From: Reyranella massiliensis 521
Lineage (GTDB): Bacteria > Pseudomonadota > Alphaproteobacteria > Reyranellales > Reyranellaceae
Assembly (NCBI RefSeq): GCF_000312425.1
Contig: NZ_HE997181.1
Coordinates: 4,468,045-4,532,044, forward strand
Length of the DNA stretch: 64,000 nucleotides
Direction: 5' to 3'
A program made the translations under genes and the position numbers. Position 1 is the stretch's first letter. Each line of letters begins with the position of its first letter. Shown piece after piece: positions 19,319 through 28,555 of the stretch. The notes under the pieces were generated by a model that saw nothing but the letters and a program-made list of their open reading frames with translations, was not told where the DNA came from and searched no databases.

Positions 19319-19796
19319 TGTCTTCGACCGGCTCGTCGCGCTCCTGAGCGAGGCCAAGGCCAAGTTCCGCGTCATCGAGCACGAAGCGGAAGGAAAATCC
19401 GAGCTGATCAGCGCCATCCGCGGCAACCGTCCCGACCAGGCCGCCAAGGCGATGGTCCTCGATGTGCGCGGCGGCGGCGGCGGCCGGCGTCACGTGCTGG
19501 CGATCCTGCCGGGCAATCGCAAGCTCGACTTCAACGCCGTGGCGACGCTCTTCGAGGCGCGCAAATGCGGCTTCGCCTCGCCCGACACGGCGCAGGAGCT
19601 GACGGGCTGCGTGATGGGCGCAGTGCCGCCTTTTGGACTGAACCCGGACCTCGCAGTCGTGGTCGAGGAAGACCTGCTTGCCAACGAGACGCTGTTCTTC
19701 AACGCCGGCCGGCTCGACCGCTCGATGGAGCTCGACACCAAGGACTGGATCGCGGCGGCCCAGCCGCGCATCGCGCGGATCGCCGCGCGTGGCTGA
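19308..19796 (+). CDS. YbaK/EbsC-type aminoacyl-tRNA deacylase domain protein
   Basis: A 162-residue single-domain editing protein. The key lysine is K47 in AAKAMVLDV, and the GAVPPFGL loop is present. Family members hydrolyse mischarged Cys-tRNA(Pro) or related products in trans. The start is a GTG at 19308 inside the end of the preceding gene. A following GNAT gene begins at 19789 within this gene's last codons, so three genes are tightly coupled. Confidence 0.9.
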   Translation: MASDVFDRLVALLSEAKAKFRVIEHEAEGKSELISAIRGNRPDQAAKAMVLDVRGGGGGRRHVLAILPGNRKLDFNAVATLFEARKCGFASPDTAQELTGCVMGAVPPFGLNPDLAVVVEEDLLANETLFFNAGRLDRSMELDTKDWIAAAQPRIARIAARG

Positions 19797-20256
19797 CGGC
19801 ACAGGGGCGGAGTGGCGCTTCGCCCCGGCAAAGGAGGCCGATTTCGAGCCGCTGCTGGCGATCCGCATCGACGTCATGCGCGAGCATCTGGAGCGCGTCT
19901 TCCGTTACGAGCCCTCGCGCGCCCGGCGGATCTTCCGCAGGCATTTCGATGAGCCGGGCCTGCGCCTGATCCTGATCGGCGACACGCTGGCCGGTTGCGT
20001 CGCTTTCCGGCCCGGCAACGACGCCATCGTAATCGACTCCTTCTACCTCGACCGTCGCTTCCAGAATCGCGGCCTGGGCGCCGAAATTCTCAGGGTGTTG
20101 CTGGCCGAAGCCGATGCGCTGGCCATGCCGGTGCGTCTCGACGTGTTGCAGGACAGCCCCGCCGACCGCTTCTACGAACGCCACGGCTTCCGGAAGATCA
20201 AGGAAGACGAGATCGAGTGCACCTACGAACGGCCGGCGCCCAAGGCAACTCGGTAA
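19789..20256 (+). CDS. GNAT family N-acetyltransferase
   Basis: A 155-residue acetyltransferase. The acetyl-CoA motif is DRRFQNRGLGAEILRVLL, and motif B is DSPADRFYERHGF. The GTG start at 19789 overlaps the ybaK stop by eight bases. The acceptor is unknown. It is probably cotranslated with the upstream YbaK-type protein. Confidence 0.88.
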   Translation: MADGTGAEWRFAPAKEADFEPLLAIRIDVMREHLERVFRYEPSRARRIFRRHFDEPGLRLILIGDTLAGCVAFRPGNDAIVIDSFYLDRRFQNRGLGAEILRVLLAEADALAMPVRLDVLQDSPADRFYERHGFRKIKEDEIECTYERPAPKATR

Positions 20257-20333
20257 CCAGGTCGTAGGCTGGACGGGCCTGGGCAGAGGCACCATCCTGT
20301 AAAGCAGCGCTGCATTGTTGCGGATGAGTGACC

Positions 20334-21170
20334 ATGGCCGACCCGTCTCGTCTCCATTTCGACGCCACCGATCTCGCGGCCTATCTCGACCGCATCGGCT
20401 ACTCGGGGCCAGTGGCTCCCGACCTTCCGACGCTGCGCGCCCTGCACGCGCATCATGTGGCCGCGATCGCCTTCGAGAATATCGATCCGATGGTTCGCCG
20501 CACCCCCGACCTGTCGGCGCGCGGGCTGATGGCAAAGCTCGTTCATGGTGGGCGCGGCGGCTATTGCTACGAACAGAACGGGCTCTATCTCGGCATGCTG
20601 CAGCAAATCGGCTTCGCGGCGCATGGGCTGATGGGACGGGTGCGTTGGGGCGCCCCTGCCGACACCGTCGCGCCGCGCAGCCACATGATGATCCATGTGA
20701 CCTTGCCCGACGGCCCCTACCTCACCGATGCAGGCTTCGGCGGCATGACGCCGACAGGTCCGTTGAAATTCGAGGCCGATATCGTTCAGGAAACGCCGCA
20801 CGAGCCATTCCGGCTGTTGCGGGACGGCAGCGACTGGCTGCTGCAGGCCGAGGTCGCCGGCACCTGGAGTGATGTCTATCGGTTCGATCTCAATCCGCAG
20901 ATCCCGATCGACTACAAGGCCAGCAACTACTATCTCGCCAACAGCGGCGATTCCTTCTTTACCCAGGGTGTCATCGCGGCGCGTCACGTGGCGGGGCAGC
21001 GCATGGCGCTGGGCAACCACAGCTTCACGATCTACCCGACCGGCAAGGCCCCGCAACGGCGAACGCTGAAGGATGCCGCCGAAATCTGCGACACGCTGGA
21101 GACGGAATTCGGCATCCGTCTGTCCGATCGGGATGCCCTGATCGCACGGATCGAGGCGAAGAAGACCTAG
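20334..21170 (+). CDS. nat: Arylamine N-acetyltransferase
   Basis: A 278-residue NAT enzyme that transfers acetyl from acetyl-CoA to arylamines or hydrazines. The Cys-His-Asp triad is C78 (RGGYCYEQN), H117 (RSHMM) and D132 (TDAGFGG). The N-terminal helix bundle has AIAFENIDP. The ATG at 20334 is used; a GTG six bases upstream is an alternative. Its TAG and the metW TAG share CTAG at 21167-21170. Confidence 0.94.
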   Translation: MADPSRLHFDATDLAAYLDRIGYSGPVAPDLPTLRALHAHHVAAIAFENIDPMVRRTPDLSARGLMAKLVHGGRGGYCYEQNGLYLGMLQQIGFAAHGLMGRVRWGAPADTVAPRSHMMIHVTLPDGPYLTDAGFGGMTPTGPLKFEADIVQETPHEPFRLLRDGSDWLLQAEVAGTWSDVYRFDLNPQIPIDYKASNYYLANSGDSFFTQGVIAARHVAGQRMALGNHSFTIYPTGKAPQRRTLKDAAEICDTLETEFGIRLSDRDALIARIEAKKT

Positions 21171-21772
21171 TCCCGGCGCAGCATGAACACCGCCTGCTCG
21201 CCGATCAGGTTGGCGAGCAACGGCGGCATCTGGACGGGGCGGCTCTTGCTGTTCAGCACGATCGCCCGTTCGATGCGCACGCCCATGTCTCGGCAGAGCG
21301 CACGGAAGTCGTCGATGCTGCAGAGATGGATGTTGGGCGTGTCGTACCACTTGTAGGGCAGCGACGGCGTCTCGGGCATGCGCCCGCCGAACACCATCCG
21401 CAGGCGGACCTGCCAGTGGGCGAAGTTGGGAAACGACACGATGGCACGCTTGCCGACCCGCAGCATCTGGCGCAGCACTTCGCGCGGCTCGCGTGTGGCC
21501 TGCAGGGTCTGGCTCAGGATCACGTAGTCGAAGGCATCGTCGGGATAGTCGCGCAGGGCGGCGTCGGCGTCGCCCTGAATTACCGATAGGCCGTTGGCGA
21601 CGCAGGCGTTCACACCTGCCTGGCTCAATTCCATGCCACGCGCATCGACGCGCTTGAAGTTCACCAGGTAGGCCAGCAGCGAACCGTCGCCACAGCCGAC
21701 GTCGAGCGCACGCGTGCCCGGCTCGACCATGTCGGCAATGAGCTGGAGGTCGACGCGAATGGTGGCGGTCAC
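21167..21772 (-). CDS. metW: Methionine biosynthesis protein MetW
   Basis: A 201-residue SAM-methyltransferase-fold protein. Motif I is [15 protein letters not shown] and the family segments [14 protein letters not shown] and [13 protein letters not shown] are intact. MetW is needed with MetX for homoserine acylation in many alpha- and betaproteobacteria. It overlaps metX by four bases (ATGA) and belongs to the SAM-II-controlled transcript. Confidence 0.96.
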   Translation of the reverse strand: MTATIRVDLQLIADMVEPGTRALDVGCGDGSLLAYLVNFKRVDARGMELSQAGVNACVANGLSVIQGDADAALRDYPDDAFDYVILSQTLQATREPREVLRQMLRVGKRAIVSFPNFAHWQVRLRMVFGGRMPETPSLPYKWYDTPNIHLCSIDDFRALCRDMGVRIERAIVLNSKSRPVQMPPLLANLIGEQAVFMLRRD

Positions 21773-22938
21773 GACACGGCACCGAGGCCGCGCACGGCGG
21801 CCGCGCCCTTGAGAAAGCCCGACAGGGTGCGGAACATCTCCGGCTCGTCGAGCAGGAAAGCGTCATGGCCCTTGTCGCTCTCGACCTCGACGAACGACAC
21901 GTTGGCCGCGGCCGCATTCAACGCATGCACGACTTCCCGGCTCTCGCGCGTCGGGAACAGCCAGTCGCTGGTGAATGACATCAGGCAGAAGCGCGTCGGC
22001 GTGCCCTTGAAGGCATTGGCCAGCACACCGCCGTGCGCGCCCGCGAGATCGAAATAGTCCATGGCGCGCGTGATGTAGAGGTAGGAGTTGGCGTCGAAGC
22101 GGTCGACGAAGGTCGACCCCTGGTGGCGCAGATAGCTCTCCACCTGGAAGTCGGCATCGAAGCTGAAGCCCAGCACGTTGCGGTTCTGCAGTGCGCGTCC
22201 GAACTTGCGCTGCAACGCCTGCTCCGAAAGATAGGTGATGTGCGCGGTCATGCGCGCCACCGCGAGGCCGCGCGCCGGCACGGTCTGATGTAGGCGATAA
22301 TCGCCGCCCTTCCATTCCGGATCGGCCATGATCGCCTGGCGGCCGACCTCGTGAAAGGCGATGTTCTGCGCCGAATGATGCGCGGCGCAGGCAATCGGCA
22401 CCGCCGAGAAGACCCGCTTGGGATAGCTCGCGGCCCATTCGAGGACCTGCATGCCGCCCATCGAGCCGCCGATGACGCAGAACAGGTCCGGAATGCCGAG
22501 ATGATCGAGCAATGCCGCCTGCGCCCGCACCATGTCGCCAATGGTCACGACCGGAAAGCGCAAGTTCCAGGGCTCGCCGGTCGCCGGGTCGCGCGCCAGC
22601 GGCCCGGTGGTGCCCATGCAATGGCCCAGCACGTTGACGCAAATGATGTAGTAGCGCGCCGGATCGAGCACCTTGCCCGGCCCGACCAGACTGTCCCACC
22701 AGCCTTCCTTGCCGGTCACGGGATGCCGCTCGGCCACGAACTGGTCGCACGTCAGCGGGTGGCAGATCAGAACGGCATTGCTCTTGGCTGCATTCAGGGT
22801 GCCGTAGGTCTGGTAGGCGACCCGGTAGGGACCGAGATCGACTCCGCAGTCGAGCCGAAGCGGATGCTCCACACCCAGAACCGCGTGGCGGCACTGGGCG
22901 AGCGCCTTGCGCTCGGCATCGGTCAGATCGTCCAGCAC
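21769..22938 (-). CDS. metX: Homoserine O-acetyltransferase MetX
   Basis: A 389-residue alpha/beta-hydrolase-fold acyltransferase. The nucleophile S159 lies in [13 protein letters not shown] and the catalytic His in DKGHDAF near the C-terminus. It makes O-acyl-L-homoserine for methionine synthesis; acetyl versus succinyl specificity within this family needs biochemical proof. It is coupled to metW. A SAM-II riboswitch and an intrinsic terminator lie in its leader, so expression should fall when S-adenosylmethionine is plentiful. Confidence 0.95.
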   Translation of the reverse strand: MLDDLTDAERKALAQCRHAVLGVEHPLRLDCGVDLGPYRVAYQTYGTLNAAKSNAVLICHPLTCDQFVAERHPVTGKEGWWDSLVGPGKVLDPARYYIICVNVLGHCMGTTGPLARDPATGEPWNLRFPVVTIGDMVRAQAALLDHLGIPDLFCVIGGSMGGMQVLEWAASYPKRVFSAVPIACAAHHSAQNIAFHEVGRQAIMADPEWKGGDYRLHQTVPARGLAVARMTAHITYLSEQALQRKFGRALQNRNVLGFSFDADFQVESYLRHQGSTFVDRFDANSYLYITRAMDYFDLAGAHGGVLANAFKGTPTRFCLMSFTSDWLFPTRESREVVHALNAAAANVSFVEVESDKGHDAFLLDEPEMFRTLSGFLKGAAAVRGLGAVS

Positions 22939-22976
22939 ATGCCCTCTCTACCGGCCCGCATATACGGAAAGGCCCA

Positions 22977-23014
22977 CGAAAAAGCCCCCGACCGGAAGGA
23001 CGGGGGCTTTTTCG
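22977..23014 (-). terminator. Intrinsic terminator in the metX leader (attenuator)
   Basis: A perfect 14-base-pair inverted repeat, CGAAAAAGCCCCCG and CGGGGGCTTTTTCG, with a 10-base loop. Read on the minus strand it ends GGGGGCTTTTT, a GC-rich stem followed by a T run. It lies directly downstream of the SAM-II aptamer and 38 bases before the metX start. That is the arrangement of a transcription attenuator and not the end of an upstream gene, since the upstream gene points away. Confidence 0.88.
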
Positions 23015-23020
23015 AGCACT

Positions 23021-23077
23021 CCGACCTTTTAGCGGTGTTTAACGTGGCCGCAAGCCGGTCGGCTCAAATTCCACGGC
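23021..23077 (-). ncRNA. SAM-II riboswitch (metA/metX leader)
   Basis: On the minus strand, P1 pairs CGTGG (23075-23071) with CCACG (23047-23043). A six-base-pair pseudoknot pairs CCGACC (23062-23057) with GGTCGG (23026-23021). Between them lie the conserved elements TTTG, GGCTTGC, TTAAAC and CGCTAAAAGG of the SAM-II class as I remember the consensus. SAM-II aptamers precede metA/metX/metC genes in alphaproteobacteria. Here the aptamer is followed by a terminator, implying control by transcription termination. Confidence 0.88.
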
Positions 23078-23187
23078 AGAAGCCTATACGTACCCTGACG
23101 GCTTCGCGCAAGCGCCTTGCATTTGTTTGGCTTTACGCCGGCAGCCGGAACGTAGTATCGCCGCTGCGCACAGGAACAACCGACAGT

Positions 23188-24039
23188 ATGGACGCCTCCA
23201 CCCTCGACAATCTGCGACTGGAAATCGACGCCATCGATGGTGAATTGCACGGCCTGATTCGCCGCCGTGCGGCCCTCGTCGGAGAAATCTCGGCCGCCAA
23301 GCCGGCCGGTGGCCTGGCCCTGCGGCCCGGGCGCGAAGCCCAGGTCATGCGCCAGCGACTGGCCGCGCACGAAGGCGGGTTCCCGCCGACGGCGGTCTAT
23401 CGCATGTGGCGCGAAATGGTGAGCTCCTTCACCCTGATGCAGACACCGGGACTGAAGATTGCCATCTGCCGGCCTGCAAACCAGCCGGGCTATTGGGACC
23501 TCGCGCGCGATCATTTCGGCTGTCAGATCCCGTTCGTCGCCCACGACACGCCTGCCCAGGTGCTGGCCGCGGTACGTGCCAGCCCGACGACGCTTGGCGT
23601 CGTGCCGGCCCCGATCGAAGCCGATACCGCACCGTGGTGGCCGCTGCTCGCCAGCGGTGAGGCGACGTTGCCCAACGTGGTGGCACGGCTGCCTTTCCTT
23701 GCCATGCCCAATGCACGGGCGCGCGGCATCTCCGCTTTCGTGCTGGCCCGCATCGAGCCGGAACCCAGCGGCGACGACCGCGCCCTGATCTCGATCGAAG
23801 CCAAGAACGGCCTCAGCCGTGATCGTATTGCGGGCGCCGTGGCCAAGGTCGGGCTGCCGCCTTTCACTTCGGCGCTGGACCAGGTTGTCGCCGGCGTGCA
23901 TCACTATCTCGTCGAACTGCCGGGCGTGATCGCCGACGACGACCAGCGCCTGCGCGATCTCGGAGCGGCATTGGGCCTCGAAAACGGTCTCGTTGCGGTG
24001 CTCGGCGCCTACGCCGTTCCGGCCGATATCCGGCTGTAA
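23188..24039 (+). CDS. Chorismate mutase-domain protein with prephenate dehydratase-like C-terminus
   Basis: A 283-residue protein. An AroQ-type chorismate mutase helix bundle occupies about 1-90 (LRLEIDAIDGELHGLIRRRAALVGEI, with the key Arg and Lys). The remaining 190 residues resemble the type found in alphaproteobacterial proteins annotated as chorismate mutase, with a PDT/ACT-like layout. It probably converts chorismate to prephenate, which fits the downstream tyrA. A separate prephenate dehydratase activity is not supported by clear motifs. hisC follows after 24 bases. Confidence 0.8.
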   Translation: MDASTLDNLRLEIDAIDGELHGLIRRRAALVGEISAAKPAGGLALRPGREAQVMRQRLAAHEGGFPPTAVYRMWREMVSSFTLMQTPGLKIAICRPANQPGYWDLARDHFGCQIPFVAHDTPAQVLAAVRASPTTLGVVPAPIEADTAPWWPLLASGEATLPNVVARLPFLAMPNARARGISAFVLARIEPEPSGDDRALISIEAKNGLSRDRIAGAVAKVGLPPFTSALDQVVAGVHHYLVELPGVIADDDQRLRDLGAALGLENGLVAVLGAYAVPADIRL

Positions 24040-24063
24040 CCTGAACCATTACGGGAGACTGCC

Positions 24064-25152
24064 ATGAGCGCGCTCACCCCGCGTCCGGGCATCATGAAGA
24101 TTGCGCCCTATGTGCCGGGCAAGGACTCTGTCGAGGGCAAAGAGACCATCGCCAAGCTCTCGTCCAACGAGGGCGCGCTGGGCCCGTCGCCGAAGGCGAT
24201 GGCGGCCTACGCCAAGATGGCAAGCGAACTGCACCGCTATCCCGACGGAAACACGGAGAAGCTGCGTACCGCGATCGGCCGTCACTACGGGCTGGATGCT
24301 GCGCGCATCGTCTGCGGCGCCGGCTCCGACGAGCTTCTGAACCTGCTGGTGCGTGCCTACTGTGGGCCGGGCGACGAGCTTCTTTACAGTCAGTACGGCT
24401 TCCTGATGTATCCCATCAACGCGCTGGGCGTCGGGGCGACGCCGGTAGCCGCGCCGGAGAAGGACTATCGCGCCGATGTCGATGCGATGTTGGCCAAGGT
24501 GACGAACAACACGCGCATCGTCTGCCTCGCCAACCCGAACAACCCGACTGGCACTTACATCACCAAGGACGATGTTCGCCGTCTGTATGCCGGCCTGCCG
24601 AAGAATGTGCTGCTGGTGATCGACGCGGCCTATGCCGAGTATGTCAGCCGCAACGACTATGAGTCGGGCGTCGAACTGGTCGACCAGGCCGAGAACGTCG
24701 TGATGACGCGCACCTTCTCCAAGATTTACGGACTGGGCGGACTGCGCCTCGGCTGGATGTACGGGCCCGCCGGCATCGTCGACGTGATGAGCCGGCTGCG
24801 TCAGCCGTTCAACGTCAACCTGGCGGCACAGGCCGCGGGTGTCGCGGCGATGGAAGACATCGCCCACACCGACGCCAGCCGCACCAACAACGATATCTGG
24901 CTACCCTGGCTCAGCGCTGAACTGACGAAGCTCGGCCTCAAGCCGCTTCCCAGCGTCGGCAACTTCCTGCTGGTCGGCTTCGGCTCCAAGGAGCGCGCCG
25001 CCGCGGCCAACGACTGGCTGATGAACGACGGGCTGATCCCGCGCATGGTCGCGGGCTACGGTCTGCCCGAACATCTGCGCATCACCATCGGCAACGAGAC
25101 CGAAGTGAAAGCCGTCGCCGCCTCGCTCACCCGCTTCGTCGCCGCCAAATGA
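24064..25152 (+). CDS. hisC: Histidinol-phosphate aminotransferase (possibly also aromatic aminotransferase)
   Basis: A 362-residue class II PLP aminotransferase. PLP binds K220 in RTFSKIYGLGGLRLGW; ANPNNPTGT and DAAYAEY are standard HisC motifs. A GGGAGACTGCC ribosome site precedes the ATG. Position between a chorismate-mutase-like gene and tyrA suggests that it also transaminates prephenate or arylpyruvates, as known for some HisC proteins in Tyr/Phe operons. It overlaps tyrA by four bases. Confidence 0.93.
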   Translation: MSALTPRPGIMKIAPYVPGKDSVEGKETIAKLSSNEGALGPSPKAMAAYAKMASELHRYPDGNTEKLRTAIGRHYGLDAARIVCGAGSDELLNLLVRAYCGPGDELLYSQYGFLMYPINALGVGATPVAAPEKDYRADVDAMLAKVTNNTRIVCLANPNNPTGTYITKDDVRRLYAGLPKNVLLVIDAAYAEYVSRNDYESGVELVDQAENVVMTRTFSKIYGLGGLRLGWMYGPAGIVDVMSRLRQPFNVNLAAQAAGVAAMEDIAHTDASRTNNDIWLPWLSAELTKLGLKPLPSVGNFLLVGFGSKERAAAANDWLMNDGLIPRMVAGYGLPEHLRITIGNETEVKAVAASLTRFVAAK

Positions 25153-26048
25153 CGACGCCAGCAACCGTGGCGCCGATATTCGACAAGATCGCGCTGATCG
25201 GCATTGGCCTGATCGGCGGCTCCATCGCTCTGGAAGCGCGCAAGCGTGGTCTGGCCAGGAGCATCGTTGCCGCCACGCGCAGCCCGGAAACCGCGGCTGT
25301 CGCCAACAAGCTGAAGCTCGCCGACCACTGCGGCACCGACCTTGCGGCAGCCTGCAAGGATGCCGACCTGGTCATCATCTGCACGCCGGTCGGCGCCTGC
25401 GGGCCGGCCACCCAGGCGATCGCATCGAGCCTGAAGCCAGGCTGCATCGTGTCGGATGTCGGCTCGGTCAAGCAGACCGTTATCGCCGACATGGCACCGC
25501 ATATTCCGAAGGGCGTGCATTTCGTACCGGCCCATCCCGTGGCCGGCACGGAGAATTCCGGCCCCGAGGCTGCGCTGCTCGACCTGTTCGAGGGCCGCTG
25601 GTGCATCCTGACACCGCTGCCCGACAGCAACGCCGAGGCGGTTTCCAAGCTCGAAGCCTTCTGGAAGGGACTGGGCAGCCAGGTCGAGCGGATCGATGCC
25701 AAGGACCACGACCGCATCCTGGCCATTACCTCGCACCTGCCCCACCTGATCGCCTACACGATTGTGGGCACGGCCGACGATCTCGGCGGCCACCTCAACA
25801 GCGAAGTGCTGAAGTTCGCCGCCGGTGGCTTTCGTGATTTCACGCGCATTGCCGCCTCCGATCCCACGATGTGGCGCGACGTTTTCATGAACAATCGCGA
25901 AGCCGTTCTCGAAGTGCTGCAGCGCTTCCAAGAAGATCTCTTCTACCTGCAACGCGCCATCCGCTGGGGCGAAGGCGACAAGCTGTTCGACCTGTTCACG
26001 CGCACGCGCGAAATTCGCCGCGCCCTGATTCATCTCCATCAGGCGTGA
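25149..26048 (+). CDS. tyrA: Prephenate/arogenate (cyclohexadienyl) dehydrogenase
   Basis: A 299-residue dehydrogenase. The NAD(P) site is IALIGIGLIGGSIALEARKRGL. HPVAGTENSGPEAA holds the catalytic His region, and ITSHLPHLIAYTIVG is the second family motif. It lacks a fused chorismate mutase or ACT domain. It gives 4-hydroxyphenylpyruvate or tyrosine depending on substrate choice, which cannot be read here. It starts at ATGA with hisC and ends at GTGA with the chaC-like gene. Confidence 0.93.
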   Translation: MTTPATVAPIFDKIALIGIGLIGGSIALEARKRGLARSIVAATRSPETAAVANKLKLADHCGTDLAAACKDADLVIICTPVGACGPATQAIASSLKPGCIVSDVGSVKQTVIADMAPHIPKGVHFVPAHPVAGTENSGPEAALLDLFEGRWCILTPLPDSNAEAVSKLEAFWKGLGSQVERIDAKDHDRILAITSHLPHLIAYTIVGTADDLGGHLNSEVLKFAAGGFRDFTRIAASDPTMWRDVFMNNREAVLEVLQRFQEDLFYLQRAIRWGEGDKLFDLFTRTREIRRALIHLHQA

Positions 26049-26620
26049 GTGCAGCCAAGCCTCGCTGGGTCTTCGGCTACGGCTCGCTGATGTGGAATCC
26101 GGGCTTTGCAACGCCCGAAACGCAGCCCGCCCGCCTGCAGGGCTGGCACCGCGCCTTTTGCATCTATTCCGAGCACTATCGCGGAACGCCCAAACAACCG
26201 GGGCTGATCCTGGGACTGCTCCCAGGCGGCGCTTGTCGTGGCCTAGCTCATCGCCTTCCGGCGGCGGCCTACGACGAGGTGCGGCGCTACCTGATCCATC
26301 GCGAGATCGACAATGACGGCGTCTACGAGGAGACGATACGGCCGATCCATCTCGACGACGGGCGGACGGTACCGGCGCTGGTCTATCTCGCCGATCGCAA
26401 GCACCGGCAGTTTGCCGGCAGGCTGCCGCTTGCTACGGCTGCGGCCCTGGTACGCCGCGGACGCGGTGCCACCGGGACCAACCTCGACTATGTGCTGAAT
26501 ACGGTCGCCCATATGGGCGACCTCGGCTTGCACGATCCAGCGCTCGAAGCGCTGGCGAAGCGGGCCGCAGTTAGCGGCGCGCCGTCTCGTTCGCGAACAC
26601 GGACTTCACGACGAACTTGA
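26045..26620 (+). CDS. ChaC-like gamma-glutamylcyclotransferase
   Basis: A 191-residue protein of the ChaC/GGCT-like fold. The signature VFGYGSLMWNPGF near the N-terminus binds the gamma-glutamyl group. Catalytic Glu candidates lie in DGVYEETIRP. ChaC enzymes cleave glutathione to 5-oxoproline and Cys-Gly in the cytosol. The GTG at 26045 overlaps the tyrA stop. The 3' end overlaps the convergent TetR gene by 50 bases, an unusually long tail-to-tail overlap, and the C-terminal [15 protein letters not shown] is probably not conserved. Confidence 0.87.
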   Translation: MSAAKPRWVFGYGSLMWNPGFATPETQPARLQGWHRAFCIYSEHYRGTPKQPGLILGLLPGGACRGLAHRLPAAAYDEVRRYLIHREIDNDGVYEETIRPIHLDDGRTVPALVYLADRKHRQFAGRLPLATAAALVRRGRGATGTNLDYVLNTVAHMGDLGLHDPALEALAKRAAVSGAPSRSRTRTSRRT

Positions 26621-27200
26621 GTTCTTCGCGCGACTGCTCGACCGACAGGCCGAGCCGCTGGCGCAGCACGACCCAGCTCTCCGGCGCGACGGCCAGAGCC
26701 AGCGCCGTCAACGTCCGCTCGCGCGATTCGGCCGGCATCTCCGCCAATTCGGTGGCGAAGGCCTGCGACAGGAGTGCGGTGTTCGCACTGTAGATCTGGG
26801 AGATCATGTCCGCCGCCTCGGTCGAGCGGCGCTGCAAGGTCTCCACGAAAGTCCACATCGGACGGAGCTGCTCGTAGCGATCGGCGCACTGGCTGACCAG
26901 ATAGTTGATGCGCTCCTCGAAGGCGAAGCCGCCGGCCAGCTCGGGCGCCTCGCCGACAAGGGCGGCGAGCACACGACCGAGAACGGCAACATAGAGTTCC
27001 GCGGTGTCCGCGAAATGCTGGAACACCGTGCGTGCCGACACACCGGCCATCTGCGCGATGTCACGTACGATCGGTGCGACTTGCCCCGCAGCGGCGAGGG
27101 CAAGAGCGGAGGCGACGATGGCTTCGCGCGTACGTGCCACGCGATCGCCACGGCCGACAGTCTGTAGCGGCTTCGATTGAGTCAGGGCTTGAACTTCCAT
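26571..27200 (-). CDS. TetR family transcriptional regulator
   Basis: A 209-residue regulator. The N-terminal TetR_N helix-turn-helix is about residues 20-65 (VARTREAIVASALALAA, then VRDIAQMAGVSARTVFQHF). The ligand domain is not identifiable. The ATG at 27200 has GGGGGA upstream; 27242 is an in-frame alternative. It is divergent from the metC-like gene across about 200 bases, so either autoregulation or control of that gene is possible. No clear palindromic operator was found there. Confidence 0.88.
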   Translation of the reverse strand: MEVQALTQSKPLQTVGRGDRVARTREAIVASALALAAAGQVAPIVRDIAQMAGVSARTVFQHFADTAELYVAVLGRVLAALVGEAPELAGGFAFEERINYLVSQCADRYEQLRPMWTFVETLQRRSTEAADMISQIYSANTALLSQAFATELAEMPAESRERTLTALALAVAPESWVVLRQRLGLSVEQSREELKFVVKSVFANETARR

Positions 27201-27400
27201 GCACTGTCCCCCAAGGCAAGTGGGTTGCGGCCTCTCCGACAACCTTCCGTCGATACATCTTTAGCGTGTACGCAACGCAGCACGAATGAAGATACTAGTG
27301 CATCTCCGTTGCCGATGCGACGATGCGCCATAACGGCGCGATTGCCGTAAGCAACTTGTAAGCTGGCCATCGAGCCAGGCTCGTCAAACATGGTGTCCGG

Positions 27401-28555
27401 ATGTCTAAAAAGACCTTTGCTCCCGCATCGCTCGCAGCGCAAGCCATGGGCTGGATCGATCCGGTTACCAAAGCCATCGTACCCCCCATTCACATGGCGA
27501 GCACGTACTTACGGGACGAGGACAACGGCTATCGCTCCGGCCGCATCTACGCCCGCGCCGACAATCCCACGTTCGATCAGGCCGAGACAACCCTGGCGGC
27601 TCTCGAAGGCGGGGCCAAGGCCCTGATCTTCTCCTCGGGCATGAGCGCCGCCACGGCCTGCTTCCTCGCGCTCGCGCCGGGTGACCATGTCGTGGCCTCG
27701 AAGGTCATGTACTGGGCGTTGCGCAACTGGCTGATGACCTTTGCCACCCATTGGGGCCTGAAAATCGACTTCGTCGACGCCGACCGCACCGATGACGTGG
27801 CCGCCGCTGTGAAGCCCGGCGTCACCAAACTGGTCTGGATCGAGACGCCGGCCAACCCGACCTGGTGCGTGGCCGACATCGCGGCAATAGCCGACATCGC
27901 GCACAAGGCCGGCGCACTGCTGGGTGTCGACTCGACCGTGGCAACGCCGGTGCTGACACGGCCGATCGAGCATGGCGCCGACATCGTCATGCACTCGGCA
28001 ACGAAGTACCTGAACGGACATTCCGACATCATCGCCGGTGCGCTGGTCGGCGCGCGCGACGACGCCTATTGGGCGAAGCTCCGCACCATCCGCGCGCAGC
28101 TCGGTACGATCCTCGGCCAAACCGAGGCGTGGCTGCTGATGCGCGGCATGCGGACTCTGTTTCCGCGTGTCGCCTGGGCCTGTCGCTCGGCCCAGACGCT
28201 CGCCGAAAAGTTTGCCGCCCATCCGATGGTGGCCGAGGTGCTCTATCCCGGCCTGCCCTCCTTTGCTGGCCACCAGGCTGCCGCTCGTCAAATGACCGGT
28301 GGCTTCGGCGGCATGCTGTCGGTGCGCGTGAAGGGTGGTGAGCGCGCGGCCATCGCGACGGCGGCACGGGTCGAATTGTGGAAGCGGGCGACATCGCTGG
28401 GCGGTGTCGAAAGCCTGATCGAACACCGTGCCAGCATCGAAGGCCCCGGCACCCCTTGCCCGCCCGACCTGCTGCGCCTTTCCGTCGGCGTCGAGGAGGC
28501 GAGCGACCTGTTCGACGATCTCGACCAGGCATTGAAGCGCGCGCACAACGCCTAG
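27401..28555 (+). CDS. metC: Cystathionine beta-lyase / Cys-Met metabolism PLP enzyme
   Basis: A 384-residue PLP enzyme of the cystathionine gamma-synthase/beta-lyase superfamily. The PLP lysine is K202 in HSATKYLNGHSD. YARADNPT (50-57) and FSSGMSAA are the substrate and phosphate sites. Sequence style is closest to enzymes annotated as MetC or generic trans-sulfuration proteins; lyase versus gamma-synthase or O-acetylhomoserine sulfhydrylase cannot be separated by eye. No SAM-II element was found upstream, unlike metX. Its TAG shares CTAG with the convergent gene. Confidence 0.85.
   Translation: MSKKTFAPASLAAQAMGWIDPVTKAIVPPIHMASTYLRDEDNGYRSGRIYARADNPTFDQAETTLAALEGGAKALIFSSGMSAATACFLALAPGDHVVASKVMYWALRNWLMTFATHWGLKIDFVDADRTDDVAAAVKPGVTKLVWIETPANPTWCVADIAAIADIAHKAGALLGVDSTVATPVLTRPIEHGADIVMHSATKYLNGHSDIIAGALVGARDDAYWAKLRTIRAQLGTILGQTEAWLLMRGMRTLFPRVAWACRSAQTLAEKFAAHPMVAEVLYPGLPSFAGHQAAARQMTGGFGGMLSVRVKGGERAAIATAARVELWKRATSLGGVESLIEHRASIEGPGTPCPPDLLRLSVGVEEASDLFDDLDQALKRAHNA

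Noticed and set aside
27201-27400. Possible second SAM-II riboswitch upstream of the metC-like gene
   Set aside because: The conserved GCTAAA tail and the pseudoknot partner are absent, and no stem of suitable length precedes the start codon.
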